Assembly: GCF_047675955.1 (NCBI RefSeq)
Contig: NC_132911.1
Span: 69,969,133 to 70,033,132, forward strand
From: Chlorocebus sabaeus
Taxonomy: Eukaryota; Chordata; Mammalia; Primates; Cercopithecidae
Reading direction: 5' to 3'
DNA length: 64,000 nt
Shown here: positions 1 to 11,406 of the stretch, in pieces
Layout: each line of letters starts with the position of its first letter
How positions within the stretch are numbered: position 1 is the first letter of the stretch
Program-made: the position numbers and the translations under genes
The notes under the pieces: model-generated
What the model saw: only the letters and a program-made list of their open reading frames with translations
Databases searched by the model: none
What the model was told of the DNA's origin: nothing

Positions 1-544
1 GAGCACATGCTCCTGCTATGACTAAAATCTATTAGTCAAGGATGTGGATGACAACCACATCCTTGTCATGTTGTAGTATCAAGATTACACGCTAGCCTTA
101 CGTAACAAATTGTGAAGTGTGTCCTTTTCAGAGTTTGTGGATTACATTTTTAGTTTGACAGTTTATTTTTTTCTAGCACATCAGAGCTATGTTTCCTTTG
201 TCTTCTACCTTTTTAGTTTCTGTGGAAAATGAAACAATCTGTTTCTGGCAACCTCATAATTGCTCCTTTGAAAGTAATATTCCACTACCCCTCATTACTT
301 TTAATTCTTTCTCTTTGATTTTGGTTTTCATAGTTATACTATGGTACACTTAGGTGTGATTTTCTTTTAATGTTACTCTGCTTGAGATTTATAATACTTC
401 CGGAATCTGTGCCTTAATGTCTTCTATCAACTTCTAGAGATTTCTCAGCCATTGCTTCTTTAAAGACTGCTCCTGCTACATTTACCCTCTCCTCTCCTTC
501 TAGGACCTTAATTACTTTTTCAAAACATTTTGTGCCAGATTACA
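1..544. other. Unrecognised intronic sequence
   Basis: AT-rich sequence in the PDE7A intron downstream of exon 3. I see no exon, RNA gene or repeat family I can name. Confidence 0.5.
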
Positions 545-1113
545 GACGGGAGATTAAAAAGGTTTTGACCTTGCATCCCTTTGACAACCAGGGTGGAGGG
601 AGGGCTGTGTCTTCTCTCCGTGACACTGAGCAAGCTGTGTGACACGGCTAATCAACAGAATATGGAAATGTGATGTTATGCCAGGGTCTGGGCCCACATC
701 TTCAGACACTATGAATCCTCACACTTCCTCTTTCTTGAAATGTTTGCTCTGGCAGAAAGTAGCTGCCATGTAATTAGTCCAATTACCCCTAAGACTTCCC
801 TGAGACTGCCATTTATGGAGACAGAAAAATGTTGGCACCTAAGAGTGCAGAAGCCATCTTGGAGGTTCCAGCCCTGGGAGATGACATGAGATGGACCAAG
901 ACCCTGGACATAAGGCTCCAGTGCCACTATCCCAGCCATTTTTAAGCTGTCTGAACCATTCCAATCACAGACCAAGACACTGTAGAGCACAGGCAAGCCA
1001 AACCTGATACACCCTGACTGAATTCCTGATTCTCGGAATCATGAGCATTAAAAATAGTAGTTGTTTTATGCCAATAAGTTTTGGGGTCATTTGTTACTGG
1101 AAAGTTAATTCTC
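545..1113 (+). mobile_element. MLT1-type MaLR LTR
   Basis: The end of the block, around tagttgttttatgccaataa then gttttggggtcatttgttac, matches the MLT1 3' end (ttgttttaagccactaagttttggggt). The interior has the typical MLT1 phrases agctgccatg, agaccgccat-like and gaagccatcttgga. It is old and diverged; the 5' edge is approximate. Confidence 0.7.
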
Positions 1114-2207
1114 CTTGGAGGCCCCGAGGGTCCCTACACATTCTTACTGATGTCTCAAGAACACAAAGCCCTGACTGCTCTTTGCCTAGGACATATCCCA
1201 GGGCTCTGTTTGCAGCTAGCAAACTTAAGGGATGAGTTACATCTCTGTCCAGCAGGTGGCTAGAAACACGAGTCACAGATCACCTTAATGTATTCGGTGA
1301 GTGAGATATTTCAAAGTTGGGATTTATTTCTAAGGCATAGCACTTTAGGATTCCAAACGAAGCCTGAATGGCTTACCAGCACCAACCTTCCAGCCTTGCT
1401 GGGCTCTAAACACCTGTTTTTGTTTCTCTATCCCTAAGTGTCCATAAAAAGCTCTGTTCATCTTCTAATTCACCTTTCCCAGAATCAGTACATGCTACTA
1501 AGAAGAATAGTAGCCTGAAGTGCTGGGCTTATCTCTCTGCCTCAATAGCATTCAGATACATTTGAATACATACATGTCTTTTATATTTTGACTAATTTTT
1601 CTCATTTTTTAGATTATCAATCCAAATTACTTTAGCCAACATTACTGAAAGTGGAACTCCTCCACAAACAGATTTAATATGTTTAATACTTAAGGCGTTT
1701 AGAAGTTCTGTTTTTTCCCCTTTCCCTCCACTATAGGCTAAATCCACATAGAATGTTTGTTTTTGAAACAGGCACTCGACCAGGCATCTTTAAAGGTGAT
1801 ACACATTTTCAAATAAACCAAAAAGATAACACTTTGCTAATCTAGTGAAACACCTTCATAAAATATCATTTGCACAAAAACATTTTATTTGAAGTAGCAA
1901 AGACAAACCATCTGGAATACAACAACTTAAAAAAAAAATCTTTTTAAAGAAATAAAGTAATAAATCAGAGAAGAGAAAAGCTATATCAACTTTCATATTT
2001 TAGTATCTTCCTCTTCTAATTGTCTCTTAAGTATTTACTAAGATTACCTAGAAATAGTGTCATTTACATACATGACTTAGGTTTTAAAAACATTCCAAAC
2101 ATAATAGATTTTTTTTTCTGGTATTCTTTTTCCCTTGGAAAACTATGTAATTTTATTAAAATTTGTAGTGAAAGTCTGAGAGAAACATCATGTCTATCAA
2201 CACTTAC
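1114..2207. other. PDE7A: Intron downstream of PDE7A exon 3
   Basis: Apart from the CTCF-like motif I recognise no repeat or gene here. The donor of exon 3 (gtaagtg on the minus strand) begins at 2207 and runs leftward. Confidence 0.6.
1249..1260 (+). promoter_or_regulatory. CTCF core motif match
   Basis: CCAGCAGGTGGC matches the CTCF core consensus CCASYAGRKGGC at all 12 positions. It lies in non-repeat sequence within the PDE7A intron. Occupancy cannot be judged from sequence. Confidence 0.4.
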
Positions 2208-2291
2208 AGTGGAAAATACGAAAATCAATATACGGGTGAGAACCTCTTCTTTCTGATTCAAATCCTGCTCGGCTCCTTACACGTACATCTC
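2208..2291 (-). CDS. PDE7A: PDE7A common exon 3 (internal coding exon)
   Basis: Internal coding exon of the cAMP-specific 3',5'-cyclic-nucleotide phosphodiesterase 7A, which hydrolyses cAMP to 5'-AMP. On the minus strand the acceptor reads ttctgtccag|GAGATG and the donor CACT|gtaagtg. The 84-bp exon completes a Gly codon split with exon 2, encodes 27 whole codons (DVRVRSRAGF ... DFRIFH) and leaves one base for the next exon, so phases are 1 in and 1 out. The peptide matches the PDE7A segment N-terminal to the catalytic domain; that identification is from family knowledge. No frameshift or stop is present. Exon 4 should lie left of position 1, as I do not see it in 1-2207. This part of the protein is arginine-rich and lies outside the HD-type catalytic core. 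Confidence 0.95.
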
Positions 2292-3014
2292 CTGGACAGA
2301 ATCAAGAATAAAACATAAGTTTAGAAGGTTATCGCTCGGGAAGAAGCTTCCATAAGCAACAAAGGTCCATGTGGTATCATATTCGTAAGTGACAGCCCAC
2401 TGATGATATATGTGGAACAGGTAGTTAGGAGCTGATTTATTTGAAAGAGTTCACAAAATTTCAGTAATGAACTGTAAGGCTGAATGAGGAGGACTTTTTA
2501 AAATCTACCCCTACAATAATTATTATAATCTATATTTTAATAAGTTAGCCTTTTGAAAGAGGATTCAAGTATATGATAAGACGACCTAACATGTTATTCA
2601 TATGGGCAACGTTTTTTTTTTTTTAAAAAAAAGGCCATTGGGGAACAGTATCTGTTTTACAGGAGGTTGAAAATCCTCAGCACAAAACTTGAGCCGACTG
2701 TGCCTAGCACTATAGTATGGGCTAAAAGGGATATGAAAAATGGAAAATATATTACTTATTTTCAAGCAGTTTGCAATTTCATAAATGTGTAAAAACTTAA
2801 AATGTTAAAGATTTTGTTTTAAAGTCAACCTGATTAATCACTCTTTTCTCACTGACAGCGGGTACACCCAAGGCCTTTAGCTGGGTCTTAAACTTTGGTC
2901 TTTGTAAGCTCAGTGTGGTTCCTACATGTGCCCACATTACTTCCACATTTATTTTTCTATACAGCAACATAACCATAGCAACCATGGTCTAGACGCTCTT
3001 TTTTGTGTTTTGCA
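2292..3014. other. PDE7A: Intron between exons 2 and 3, unrecognised part
   Basis: The exon 3 acceptor tract (tgattctgtccag, minus strand) lies at the left edge. A T10/A9 run is present near 2611-2631. No named repeat was seen. Confidence 0.5.
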
Positions 3015-3190
3015 GGCATTATTTTATTTTCTTCTCTTGTCAACCTTCAGAGATAGGAATCTTAATCCTCATTTTACAGATTCAAAAACTTGACTTTGAG
3101 AAGTTAAATAGCATGCGCTAGTACAAAGGGTGAGTCAGGATTTAAACCCAGCTCCGTGAGTTCCAAACACAGCACTTTTCCCAGTACACT
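3015..3190 (+). mobile_element. MIR SINE
   Basis: Carries the MIR core and tail in order: aatcctcattttacagattc, then a gaagttaaatag block, then gtcaggatttaaacccagct. This matches MIR's cccattttacagatgagg ... gccgggattcgaacccagg. Diverged, as expected for a MIR. Confidence 0.8.
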
Positions 3191-3419
3191 TTTATAGCCT
3201 CCCAAGTTCATAACCTTTAAATCTTCAGCCTCTATTCCTGTGCTCTCGCAATTTGGCTTGCTTAGAGGGCACTCCTGCTTACTGTTTCTCTCAGTAAGAC
3301 CATCACTTCCTCCAAGGCTCACTTCATCGACTATAATTCCATCCCACAATGACTAGTCACCTGTCCTGTGGCCATTCCTTCACGCTGCAACAAACGTTAA
3401 CAAGTCAAGCACTGGAAAT

Positions 3420-4560
3420 ACAGCAGAGGGCAAAATACATAAAGTCCCTTCACTGTCCTCATGAAGCTTATCTTTTTGTGTGATGACACAAATAATAAAT
3501 ACCAAATTTCAGTGGAAGATGATGAGTTACATGGACAAAACTAAAGGTAAGAGGAATAGCAAGAGAGGAGCAGGGGAGGGTGACTCATTAGTGCAGTCAG
3601 AGAAGGCCTCACTGAAAAGGAGGCGTCTGGGCAGGGACCTGAAGGAAGCGAGGCAGGAGCCAGGGAAGAAGAGGCTTCCAGGCATGAGGAAGAGAGAGCG
3701 TAAAACTCCCCGAGACAGAAGCATGCTTGGCACGGTCAAGGGCAAGCCAAGAGGCCGGCGCAGCAGGAGCAAGGTGAGTGAGGGGAACCGGTGGGGGTGG
3801 GGTGGAGAGGCAGTGGGGTCAGATCGTGCTAGACATTTGCGGCCATCAAAGACTTCTGAATAGAGAAGTCAGATTATGTCTGAAAAGGTTCCCTCTAGGT
3901 GTGATGAGAACAGAGTCAGTCAGGGAACACAGGTAGACACAGGGCCTCCAGTTAAGGAGTAAGTAATAAATGTGGTGGTAACAGCATTGGTGTGGTGAGA
4001 TTTGGGTGTATTTAAAGGTATCAACTAGTAGGATCTGCTGATGAATTCAATATGGAGTGTGTAAGAAATAGGAAGTAAAAAATTGACTCTGAGGTTTCTG
4101 ACCTGATGACAGGAAGAATGGAGTTATATTTACTGAGATGGCAAAAGACTGCAGAACAGACAGACATGGGGAACACAAATGTTTTGCTTTAGACATGTTA
4201 AGTTTGAGATATCCATAACATTTACATGGAGATGTTTTACAAAGTTAAAGAAAATATGAATGCAAAGCTCTGTCTTAAGGACAGCGGGATCCTGAACATG
4301 TTTATTAGAGAAAGATGGAGACAGCAAGGAGAAAAAGGCTGTGCATTCGTGGGGGGAAAATATGTACTGGAATAGAAAAGAACTGAGGCAGGTAAGATAC
4401 ACAAGATAAAATAAAGAGGACAAAAAGGAATAGGAGTTAAAATAGAACCTTGGGGAACATTTCAGCTTAAAAGTATGAAAAGGAATTAGTGAAGGTGGCA
4501 AAGGAGAAAACAAAAGTAGGTGAAGAATAAGGATAGATCAGTATCATAAAGTTGAGGGAG
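3420..4560 (-). mobile_element. L2 LINE 3' region, antisense to the + strand
   Basis: The plus strand shows the reverse complement of L2: tcaagcactggaaatacagcag, gagaaggcctcactgaaaagg, gggacctgaaggaagc, then gacatgttaagtttgagata. The copy is about 1.1 kb, so it includes much of the L2 ORF end. An open 127-codon frame on the plus strand (3480-3863) is antisense to L2 and is not a gene. Confidence 0.8.
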
Positions 4561-5202
4561 GAATTCTGAGCTGAGGAGGAGTCGTAGGAGAGTCTTCTAA
4601 CAAAAAACGAATAAATGTGCCTGTTGGAATCTTAATATGCATGTTTAATACTATGAGTTGAAGTGCAAGGATGAAGGAGACATGGATGAAGACAGAAATC
4701 TGGCACAGAGAAAAAGAGAAAAAGAAAATTAGAAATATATACGCACATATCTAAATTCATTTCACCTTGTGGAATTGACTAATACATAAAAAATATAAGC
4801 ACCAGAACTAGAAGTCAAATGGTCTTCCTTGCCAGCCGGCTGAGAACAAAATACATCTAGTCACAGGATGATCTGAGCAGGTATTTCATGGCCTCACCTT
4901 TGTCCATGCTGGCATTCCTCTATTTGGTATTTAGCCACTGTACAAATATAACACTATTTTCTATGAAGAATGTTCAAGATGCAATTTGAAACTGTGTACT
5001 AATGACAGTGTCCCAGTTATTAGGCCAAAGATTTCTCAATTATCTGTAACTCTAAAATGCTTCTCTTGATTCACATCACATTCAATATTTGTTTCTAGAC
5101 TCTAAACTCCATGAATAGGTTATTTCTGCTACAAACAGCAATGAAAAGCTACCTAATGAAAGATACCTCAAACTCAAATAACAACCGATAATAACAAAAT
5201 TA

Positions 5203-5295
<93 letters not shown>

Positions 5296-5357
5296 CTAGA
5301 AAAAAAAATATGCATTATAATACATGACAATTAAATATGATATAAAATTCAACTCAA

Positions 5358-5530
5358 CAAACATGTATTCATCATTTATTATTTGTGAAGCACTGTGCAA
5401 GAGAAGCTGGATATACAAAATGAAATTAGATATGGTACCTGTTCTTGAAATCTCTGGGGAACGGGGACAACAAATAATTCTAATACAGTATGGTTAAGAA
5501 CTACCATAAAAATGGATACAAAGAGAGACA
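5358..5530 (-). mobile_element. L2 3' end fragment
   Basis: Reads aacatgtattcatcatttat, then gaagcactgtgcaaga and agatatggtacctgttcttg, the inverted form of the L2 3' terminus. Short and diverged. Confidence 0.55.
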
Positions 5531-5654
5531 CATGCAGCCTCTCTTTAGAAATTTAATCTGTTTGAGTAAGTCGGTAAAGGTTTTGGGGTGACATCTGTGT
5601 TGACTCAAAAGGGATCAATAGGAGTTGCCAAATATTAATAGAAAAGAAAGGAAA

Positions 5655-6240
5655 GGACAATCCACTGGCTTTCCTGCTGCATCTCTTTGGATCCCAGTCC
5701 ACGCTTCATATAAGAGCAAAAGTAAGCACTTCAGCTCCTGCTCACACTCCTCCAAAGGCTCCCCATCACACTTGGGGCTCCCCAAGCTTTACTTTCTAGA
5801 GTCCTCTGTGACCTGTCTACCTCTGTGCCCTCTTGTACTGTGGCCTCCCCCACTGCTAGGAGACAGCCAAGCTGGCCTCCTTGCTTTTCCTCATCTACAC
5901 CAAATATACAGCCTTTCCAATTGCTGTTCCCTCATCCTGGATCACTGCTTCACTGTTCCCTTCTTACTTTGCAGCTTCTAGACAAAGCGTCATCTCTTCA
6001 GAGAGAGATTACCTGACTATGAAATCTATAGCCACCTAGAAGCCACCCTCTTCCAAAGCTCCCTATGTTAGTCCTCTGTGTAGCATGCGGCTGAAGTTGT
6101 CTTGTCTGCATGTTACTAAAAGCTCCACAAGAGCAGAAACTTTGTCTATCTTAGTCATCACTGCATCCCTGGTCTCTAAAACAGGATCTATTATTTAGTA
6201 AGTTCTAAATAAAAATTTGGTAAATAAATGACTAAATGGA
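5655..6240 (+). mobile_element. L2 LINE 3' region, sense
   Basis: Follows the L2 coding-end pattern: ctcctccaaaggctccccatc, a ttccaattgctgttccctc block, then ctccacaagagcagaaactt and a terminal gtaaataaatgactaaatg. The 118-codon frame 5625-5981 falls in this L2 and does not look like an independent gene. Confidence 0.75.
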
Positions 6241-6374
6241 CTTACTACGAATAAATAATAACTAATAAATATATTGATGAATAAATTAGTGACTAACAGA
6301 ATGGATATAAGTGAGGATAGATTTAAAAATGAGGAAGATAAAATTGACCAAACCAGAGTTTAGACATAGAATCT

Positions 6375-6490
6375 AAGTTCTGTGGAGGCAGGGTCTTCAG
6401 TCACTGCTATTTTCCCAGAATCTAGGATAAATCCCAACATTTAGAACAGTCCCTAGCATGTCAAAAGTGATCAGTAAAATCAGTTGAATT
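6375..6490 (+). mobile_element. Possible L2 3' end fragment
   Basis: Reads ggaggcagggtcttcagtca ... acagtccctagcatgtcaaaa ... cagtaaaatcagttgaatta, resembling the L2 end (agggactgtg ... cctggcacatag ... aataaatgtttgttgaa). Weak match. Confidence 0.4.
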
Positions 6491-6527
6491 AACAAGCAAA
6501 AAAACCCAAAATGTTTAAGTAGTAATA

Positions 6528-6683
6528 GGCCAGGCACAGTGGCACACACCCGTAATCCCAGCTACTTGGGAGGCTGAGGCAGGAGGATCCCTTGAACCTA
6601 GGAGTTGGAGGCTGCAGTGAGCTATGATGGCACCACTGCACTTCAGCTTGAGAGACAGAGTGAGACCCTGTCTCAAAAAAAAA
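6528..6683 (+). mobile_element. Free right Alu monomer (FRAM-like)
   Basis: A single 156-bp Alu arm. It starts ggccaggcacagtggcacac and continues directly into cccagctacttgggaggc, the right-arm form, ending gaccctgtctc plus A9. The left arm and middle A-rich linker are absent. Confidence 0.8.
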
Positions 6684-6689
6684 GGGGGA

Positions 6690-7440
6690 GGGTGGGAAAT
6701 GGACTAGCACTATGGGATATGAACAAAATAGTGTGACATTGCAAAGAAACAGAGAAAATAATCAATAGAGACTCTAGAAGCAAATCCAAGAGTACACAGT
6801 GATTCTGTATATGATAAATACAGGACTTAGAATCTGTGGAGGAAATACTGATTTTTAATAAATAATGTTAGATTAAGTGGTGCTATCTAGAAAAACATAA
6901 AGCTACATTACTACCTTCCTCCTCCAAAACATATTACACATGGAACAATGATTTAAATGTTAAAGCATGAAAGTATTAAAAGAAAACAGGCCTATATTTT
7001 TAAAAGTCTTAAATAGGAAGGCCTTTCTAACTATCCTATAAAAATCCCTAAGTCAGGAAACACTGACAAATTTGGCCACTTAAAAGTTAAATTATGATGG
7101 TAAAAGATACCATTAACAAAGTAAAGGATAAACTTCAAACACAGAAACGTGAGTTCAACTGATATGACAAAGGGCTAATTTTCCTCCACTATCTCCCCAC
7201 CAAAAAAAAATTTTAAGTGTCTTACAAATCTAGTTAGAAAAAGACTAAAGAGCTGTAGAAAAATAGGTAGGACATAAACATACTATTCACAAGGGAAAAA
7301 TAAATACAAAAAAATGCTTGACTTCATTAACAAAAGAAATACATATTAAAGCAACGAGATTATATTTTTACATATCAGATTAATGATCGTGTTCCCTCAC
7401 AAAACTCTGGCATGGGATTTACAACTCCTCAACACATACC
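6690..7440 (+). mobile_element. Old L1M fragment (ORF2 C-terminal part)
   Basis: Contains L1 landmarks such as a aatcaatagagactctagaa block, ccaatgatttaaatg-like text, and aaaactataaaa-type codons followed by caaagggctaatttt, the old L1 ORF2 end region. No open frame survives. Confidence 0.6.
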
Positions 7441-7470
7441 TATAAATCTCAAAAAAAAAAAAAAAAATCA
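7441..7470 (+). repeat. Adenine run
   Basis: An A18 run at about 7450-7467 following the L1M-like block. Confidence 0.8.
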
Positions 7471-7684
7471 CATTTTTTACTATCATCATATTGAAAATTT
7501 ACTTAAAGCCCTCACTTGGATTTAGTGTGCAACAACTACCCAAAACATTAAGTTATCATATCCTTAATGCTTGACTTTTAAGAGAAAAATATCAATTAAA
7601 ATCTTACATGATTTCACAAGTCCTTAGAAAAACACAGTTCATGAAATATAAGAGGAAAAAAAATTTCAAACAAAAATAAAATTC

Positions 7685-7830
7685 TAACTGTCACCACTGG
7701 GTGTGTCCAAGGAGGCTGAGGGATACAGAGGTAGGAGAGGGGCTTTTCAATGTTTATCTTTGTACTTTTTGAGTCTTGCAGTGTGTGTAATTATCATATA
7801 TTCACAAAATAAAATTGAAATTGAAAAGCA
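7685..7830 (+). mobile_element. L1M 3'UTR fragment
   Basis: Reads tttatctttgtactttttga ... tgtaattatcatatattcac then aaataaaattg, typical of the 3' end of old L1M elements. Confidence 0.5.
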
Positions 7831-9620
7831 AAATAAAAATCTACTACAAAGAAAAGCATGATCTTAAATCCCAAGGGACCAAATCATATAGACTACACTC
7901 CTGGTATCATGCTTAAAGTGTCTTCCACTAATAGAATATCCTAAGGAAGCCTCCCGCAGTGTTTCATGTTATTTATTCTGGAGGAAACAGCCACTGTTAA
8001 AAGGCACCACTCACAGCTATTGTGAGAATCCCCTCCCCAACATATTTAGCTTACTAGGTTACAGGTCTCTCCTCAACACCACCGATCTAGGGGTAAACCT
8101 AGTAGCCTAGGAAGGGCATATGTGGCAATAAATATTTCTATCATCAGCTAAAGCAAATTAATGACACTGCAGATACTATGTAATAACTTGTCATGACCTA
8201 TCAATTTGATAGTGTCCAGTAACAACTCAGATAAATAACTTGTTAAAATAAATTTTAAGGTGTTATCTCCAACAGTTCTCTTTAGGAGGGGAGTTGACAT
8301 TATTATTATGTTGGTTTTTTTTTTTTCTAATGTAGGAAGGGTATTTACTATAACAGTTGCTAGTTAGAAAGGTAAAATATGTATCACTTCATACATTAAT
8401 GATTGTGAAAGATTGACCAATATTATTGGCACTCTCTTAAACATCACAAAATAATATTAAGTCAAAAACTGGGTAATGCACATAGTCTAGATAACACCAT
8501 GGCATATTAAACTTATTAAGGTAATCATTTTAGCCTCATTTATAGAGGCACTAATTTAGATATTAAAATGGTAGGGTCTGTATTAATCTTAATTTATTAA
8601 GCAAAAAAGGCAGAGTTTAATTTTAAAATAGATACAAATTACACAGGGCTGTGCAAAATATCCAAGTTTTTCTATTCATTATAAGGTACTAATTTAAGTA
8701 AGGCTAGTCTACAAATACTTAGCTTAAATGCTATACTGAACCACAAGACATAGCTTTTATGAAATAAATCCAAATGAGACCAAAACTGTTTTTAAAGAAT
8801 GGATTTTAAAATATATATCTGAACCCATCAATAAATACATCCTGAGTGATAATTCATTCACCTACCCACTTAAGAATTAAAATTAAAATGAATATTAAGC
8901 TCTCTCACTAGGTAGAATCATCTAAAGTAGGTAGGTAGAATAATCTACAGTAACTCATTTTGGAAAAAAACTATAAATTATGAGTTCTAACAATAAAAAT
9001 TTGACCTCGGTGTTAGAATCATGTTGTTTTAAAAATAATTATATCTACTTTTATATAAGACTGCTGCACATGTAACATAATACTACTAGAATTTTCTTTT
9101 TAATAACAGTAAAACAAATTTCATCAAAATCCTGTGTCACACTGTCAGTCATAAAACTCTCAGAGCTATCACCCACATTCCCACCTCACTTCACCAGTGA
9201 ATGGAAATAACTGAGAGGCTTCTACTCGTGACTTTTCTAATTTAGCCATCCTGGGAACAGCTTGTAAAGCAAACTAGTATAGGTCAAAACATGGGCGAGG
9301 CTGAGCTAATCAGAAACTGACAGCAGTAGCACAAACAAGTTAAACTGTAGCACCAAAGGACCCACTGCCTCACTAACAGGAGTTCTGAGTGCCCTGGTAA
9401 GACTCACCTTGAATTAGGGTGAATCATGCTTCCACAAAAGATTTGACTTGAAGGTAAATGATAAAAGGTGTAAAAGTTGTTCCCAATATTAGTTAATACA
9501 TAACTTTTAAAGACAGACATGTTTTAAAACCCAGCAAAGATATTTTAAGTGCCATTGTTTTTATTCTGTTCCAAGTTTTCCACTAAATGATTTATTAGCA
9601 AAAGCAAGTGCATTTCCATT
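7831..9620. other. Unrecognised intronic sequence
   Basis: AT-rich PDE7A intron. It includes a short near-tandem gtagaatcatctaaagtag / gtagaataatctacagtaa near 8912-8952. I see no exon or named repeat. Confidence 0.5.
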
Positions 9621-9625
9621 ACATG

Positions 9626-9795
9626 GTAAGAGTAATAATATATTAACTAACACTTGCTGTGCTCCTTGTGCCAAAAAAATGTTCCAAGTGTTTTCACACA
9701 AAATCTCACTTAACCCACACAAGATCTCTATAAAGTAGGCTTTATTAGTTCCATTTTGCAGATTCATAAACTGATGGTTAAAGGGCTTACACACA
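9626..9795 (+). mobile_element. MIR SINE
   Basis: Shows aacacttgctgtgctccttg, tccaagtgttttcacacaa, and ccattttgcagattcataaa, the MIR order (gcgcttactatgtgcc ... ttttacagatgagg). A minus-strand 165-codon open frame (9561-10058) crosses it and is probably chance. Confidence 0.8.
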
Positions 9796-10116
9796 GGAGC
9801 ACTGAATAAAATTTTTGACAACACTAGCAAAAAAACAATAATATAGCAAAAGATGAAGCCCAGCCAAAGTTGTGAAGTCAATTTCCTCTGACATAGCGAA
9901 ATGAGCTTTTTCAGAGTAGTCATCTTACATATGCTAGAAAAACATGCTTGTACTTGAGTGGCTAAAGTATTCAAATATTGCATTGATCTACCAAATAGTA
10001 GCCTTCCCATTATTCTTCCTTTTTTCAACATTTTTTTAAAAAAATAAAATATTAGCATTCTTTTTGTTTAAAAACAATGTAATTTTTTGGTGGTCATTAA
10101 AAGGGTAAAGTCTAGA

Positions 10117-10240
10117 GGCCAGGTGCATTGTCTCACATCTATAGCCTCAGTTCTTTGGGAAGTTGAGGCAGGAGGATTGCTTGAGCCCGGGAGTTTGAGA
10201 TCAGCCTGGGGTACATAGTAAGACCTCATCTCTACCGGGG
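10117..10240 (+). mobile_element. Free left Alu monomer (FLAM) with 9-12 bp target duplication
   Basis: Starts ggccaggtgcattgtctcac and ends at ctcatctctacc, a single left Alu arm. GTAAAGTCT occurs just before it (10105-10113) and just after its tail (10252-10260), marking an intact retroinsertion. The usual A-rich tail is replaced by a G-rich tract (about 10237-10249). Confidence 0.85.
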
Positions 10241-10260
10241 GGTGGGGGGAAGTAAAGTCT

Positions 10261-11340
10261 CTGAAAACACACACAAGACAACTAATGCATTATTAACATT
10301 AACTTGACCTTCATTCAATAACTTGGCAAGCCAATCCTTTAAAAACAAGAAAATAGTGTCACTGCAACAAAATTAATTCTTAACTTTTAAAACACAAAGA
10401 TTTTAAATCTGAATACATTATTTTTCTTTAAGAGATTTCTTCAATCTTATTCACTAAGAAAAGAAGACCAACTTAAGAGATAATTATGCTTAAAATGTTA
10501 TGTTTAAACGTGGAAAATTACATAGCAGGTATTAAAATCTTGCTTGAGAAAGAAAATTAACTTTATAGAAGCTCTGTTTCTCAGTTAAGTGATAGCCTTA
10601 AAAATTCAGTTTCTCAATCTAGAAAGAAAAAAAGCTGTGTGGTGGATGAAAGATATAATCGTTTTTATAGAAGAATAGAAAAAAAATAATTTCAAACAGT
10701 ATAATTTTAAATATTTTTTATTTTAGTTTTAGACCCTTGTCCAGACGGCAAATGGCTAGCTAGCATTCTATCAAGAATTTCTCAAGCCTGACATTTAGAA
10801 TTCAACTTCAAAAACAACATATATGTAATCCTACATTTATGTCAATATATTATAGCTAAGGCATGTATTTTAGCAGTAGTAAGACCTTAAGAGAAAACAT
10901 GAGAGGGTGGTTTTTCGTTTTTAAAAAGTTTATAATTGTTTAGAAATCCTCAACATTACACTTTAAATACGCAAGTGTCATTAAATTTTCTCCGAGAGAA
11001 TGTTTAAAATATATACACCAAAAGTATAACTTAATTTCATAATCTTAAAAGTTAAACTTCTTTAGTCATAAAAACTTCTTTAAGGCAGTGATACTGAGGA
11101 ATGTTGCTTTGATATTGGGGAAAGATGCTATAAAAAGCCCTTAACAAGAAATAATGTGGGATAAGAATAAAAACTACAAGTAGTAAATTTAAGTGCTTTG
11201 GATGACCGATGAAACTCACAGCTCTTTTAATCAGAGAATAAAAACTGAGGCAAAAGGGGGAGAAAATCGTCAAGCTATTTAATTCCTATCAAATATGTAA
11301 ACTAATAATGATGAATGTCACCATCCTAAAAATAAAGATG
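10261..11340. other. Unrecognised intron next to PDE7A2 exon 1
   Basis: AT-rich intron immediately 3' (in gene orientation) of the PDE7A2 first exon. No repeat family recognised. Confidence 0.5.
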
Positions 11341-11346
11341 GCCTAC

Positions 11347-11406
11347 CTTAGAGGTGATCCACTTGATAAGAACCAAGGCCAGACACCAGATCAATGTAAT
11401 TCCCAT
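11347..11406 (-). CDS. PDE7A: PDE7A2 alternative first exon, coding part
   Basis: Start codon and first 20 codons of isoform PDE7A2. The minus strand reads ATG GGA ATT ... ACC TCT AAG followed by a donor, AAG|gtaggc, giving MGITLIW...LIKWITSK. Joining at phase 0 to exon 2 (AGG CGT) gives WITSK-RRGAI, the known PDE7A2 junction. The N-terminus is strongly hydrophobic, unlike the PDE7A1 first exon, and in the literature PDE7A2 is the particulate, muscle-enriched isoform. The start has G at +4 but no purine at -3 (tccaATGG). The frame stays open upstream for 71 more codons to another ATG at 11619-11617; I keep the MGIT start because it is the recognised N-terminus. Transcription must begin above 11406, but I cannot fix the start site. 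Confidence 0.93.

Noticed and set aside
1..2207. PDE7A exon 4
   Set aside because: I looked on the minus strand for the next coding segment (expected to begin with a Ser codon split with exon 3) and found no match with splice sites; it should be left of the window.
3480..3863. 127-codon open frame encoding a very basic protein
   Set aside because: It lies on the strand antisense to an L2 element. The basic composition comes from purine-rich inverted L2 sequence, with no recognisable domain.
4130..4513. 127-codon minus-strand frame rich in Phe, Leu and Ser
   Set aside because: Falls within the sense strand of the same L2 copy; low-complexity composition and no family match.
9561..10058. 165-codon minus-strand frame, the longest in the first 18 kb besides LTR frames
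   Set aside because: It runs antisense through a MIR and AT-rich intron, has no recognisable domain and no splice context linking it to PDE7A.
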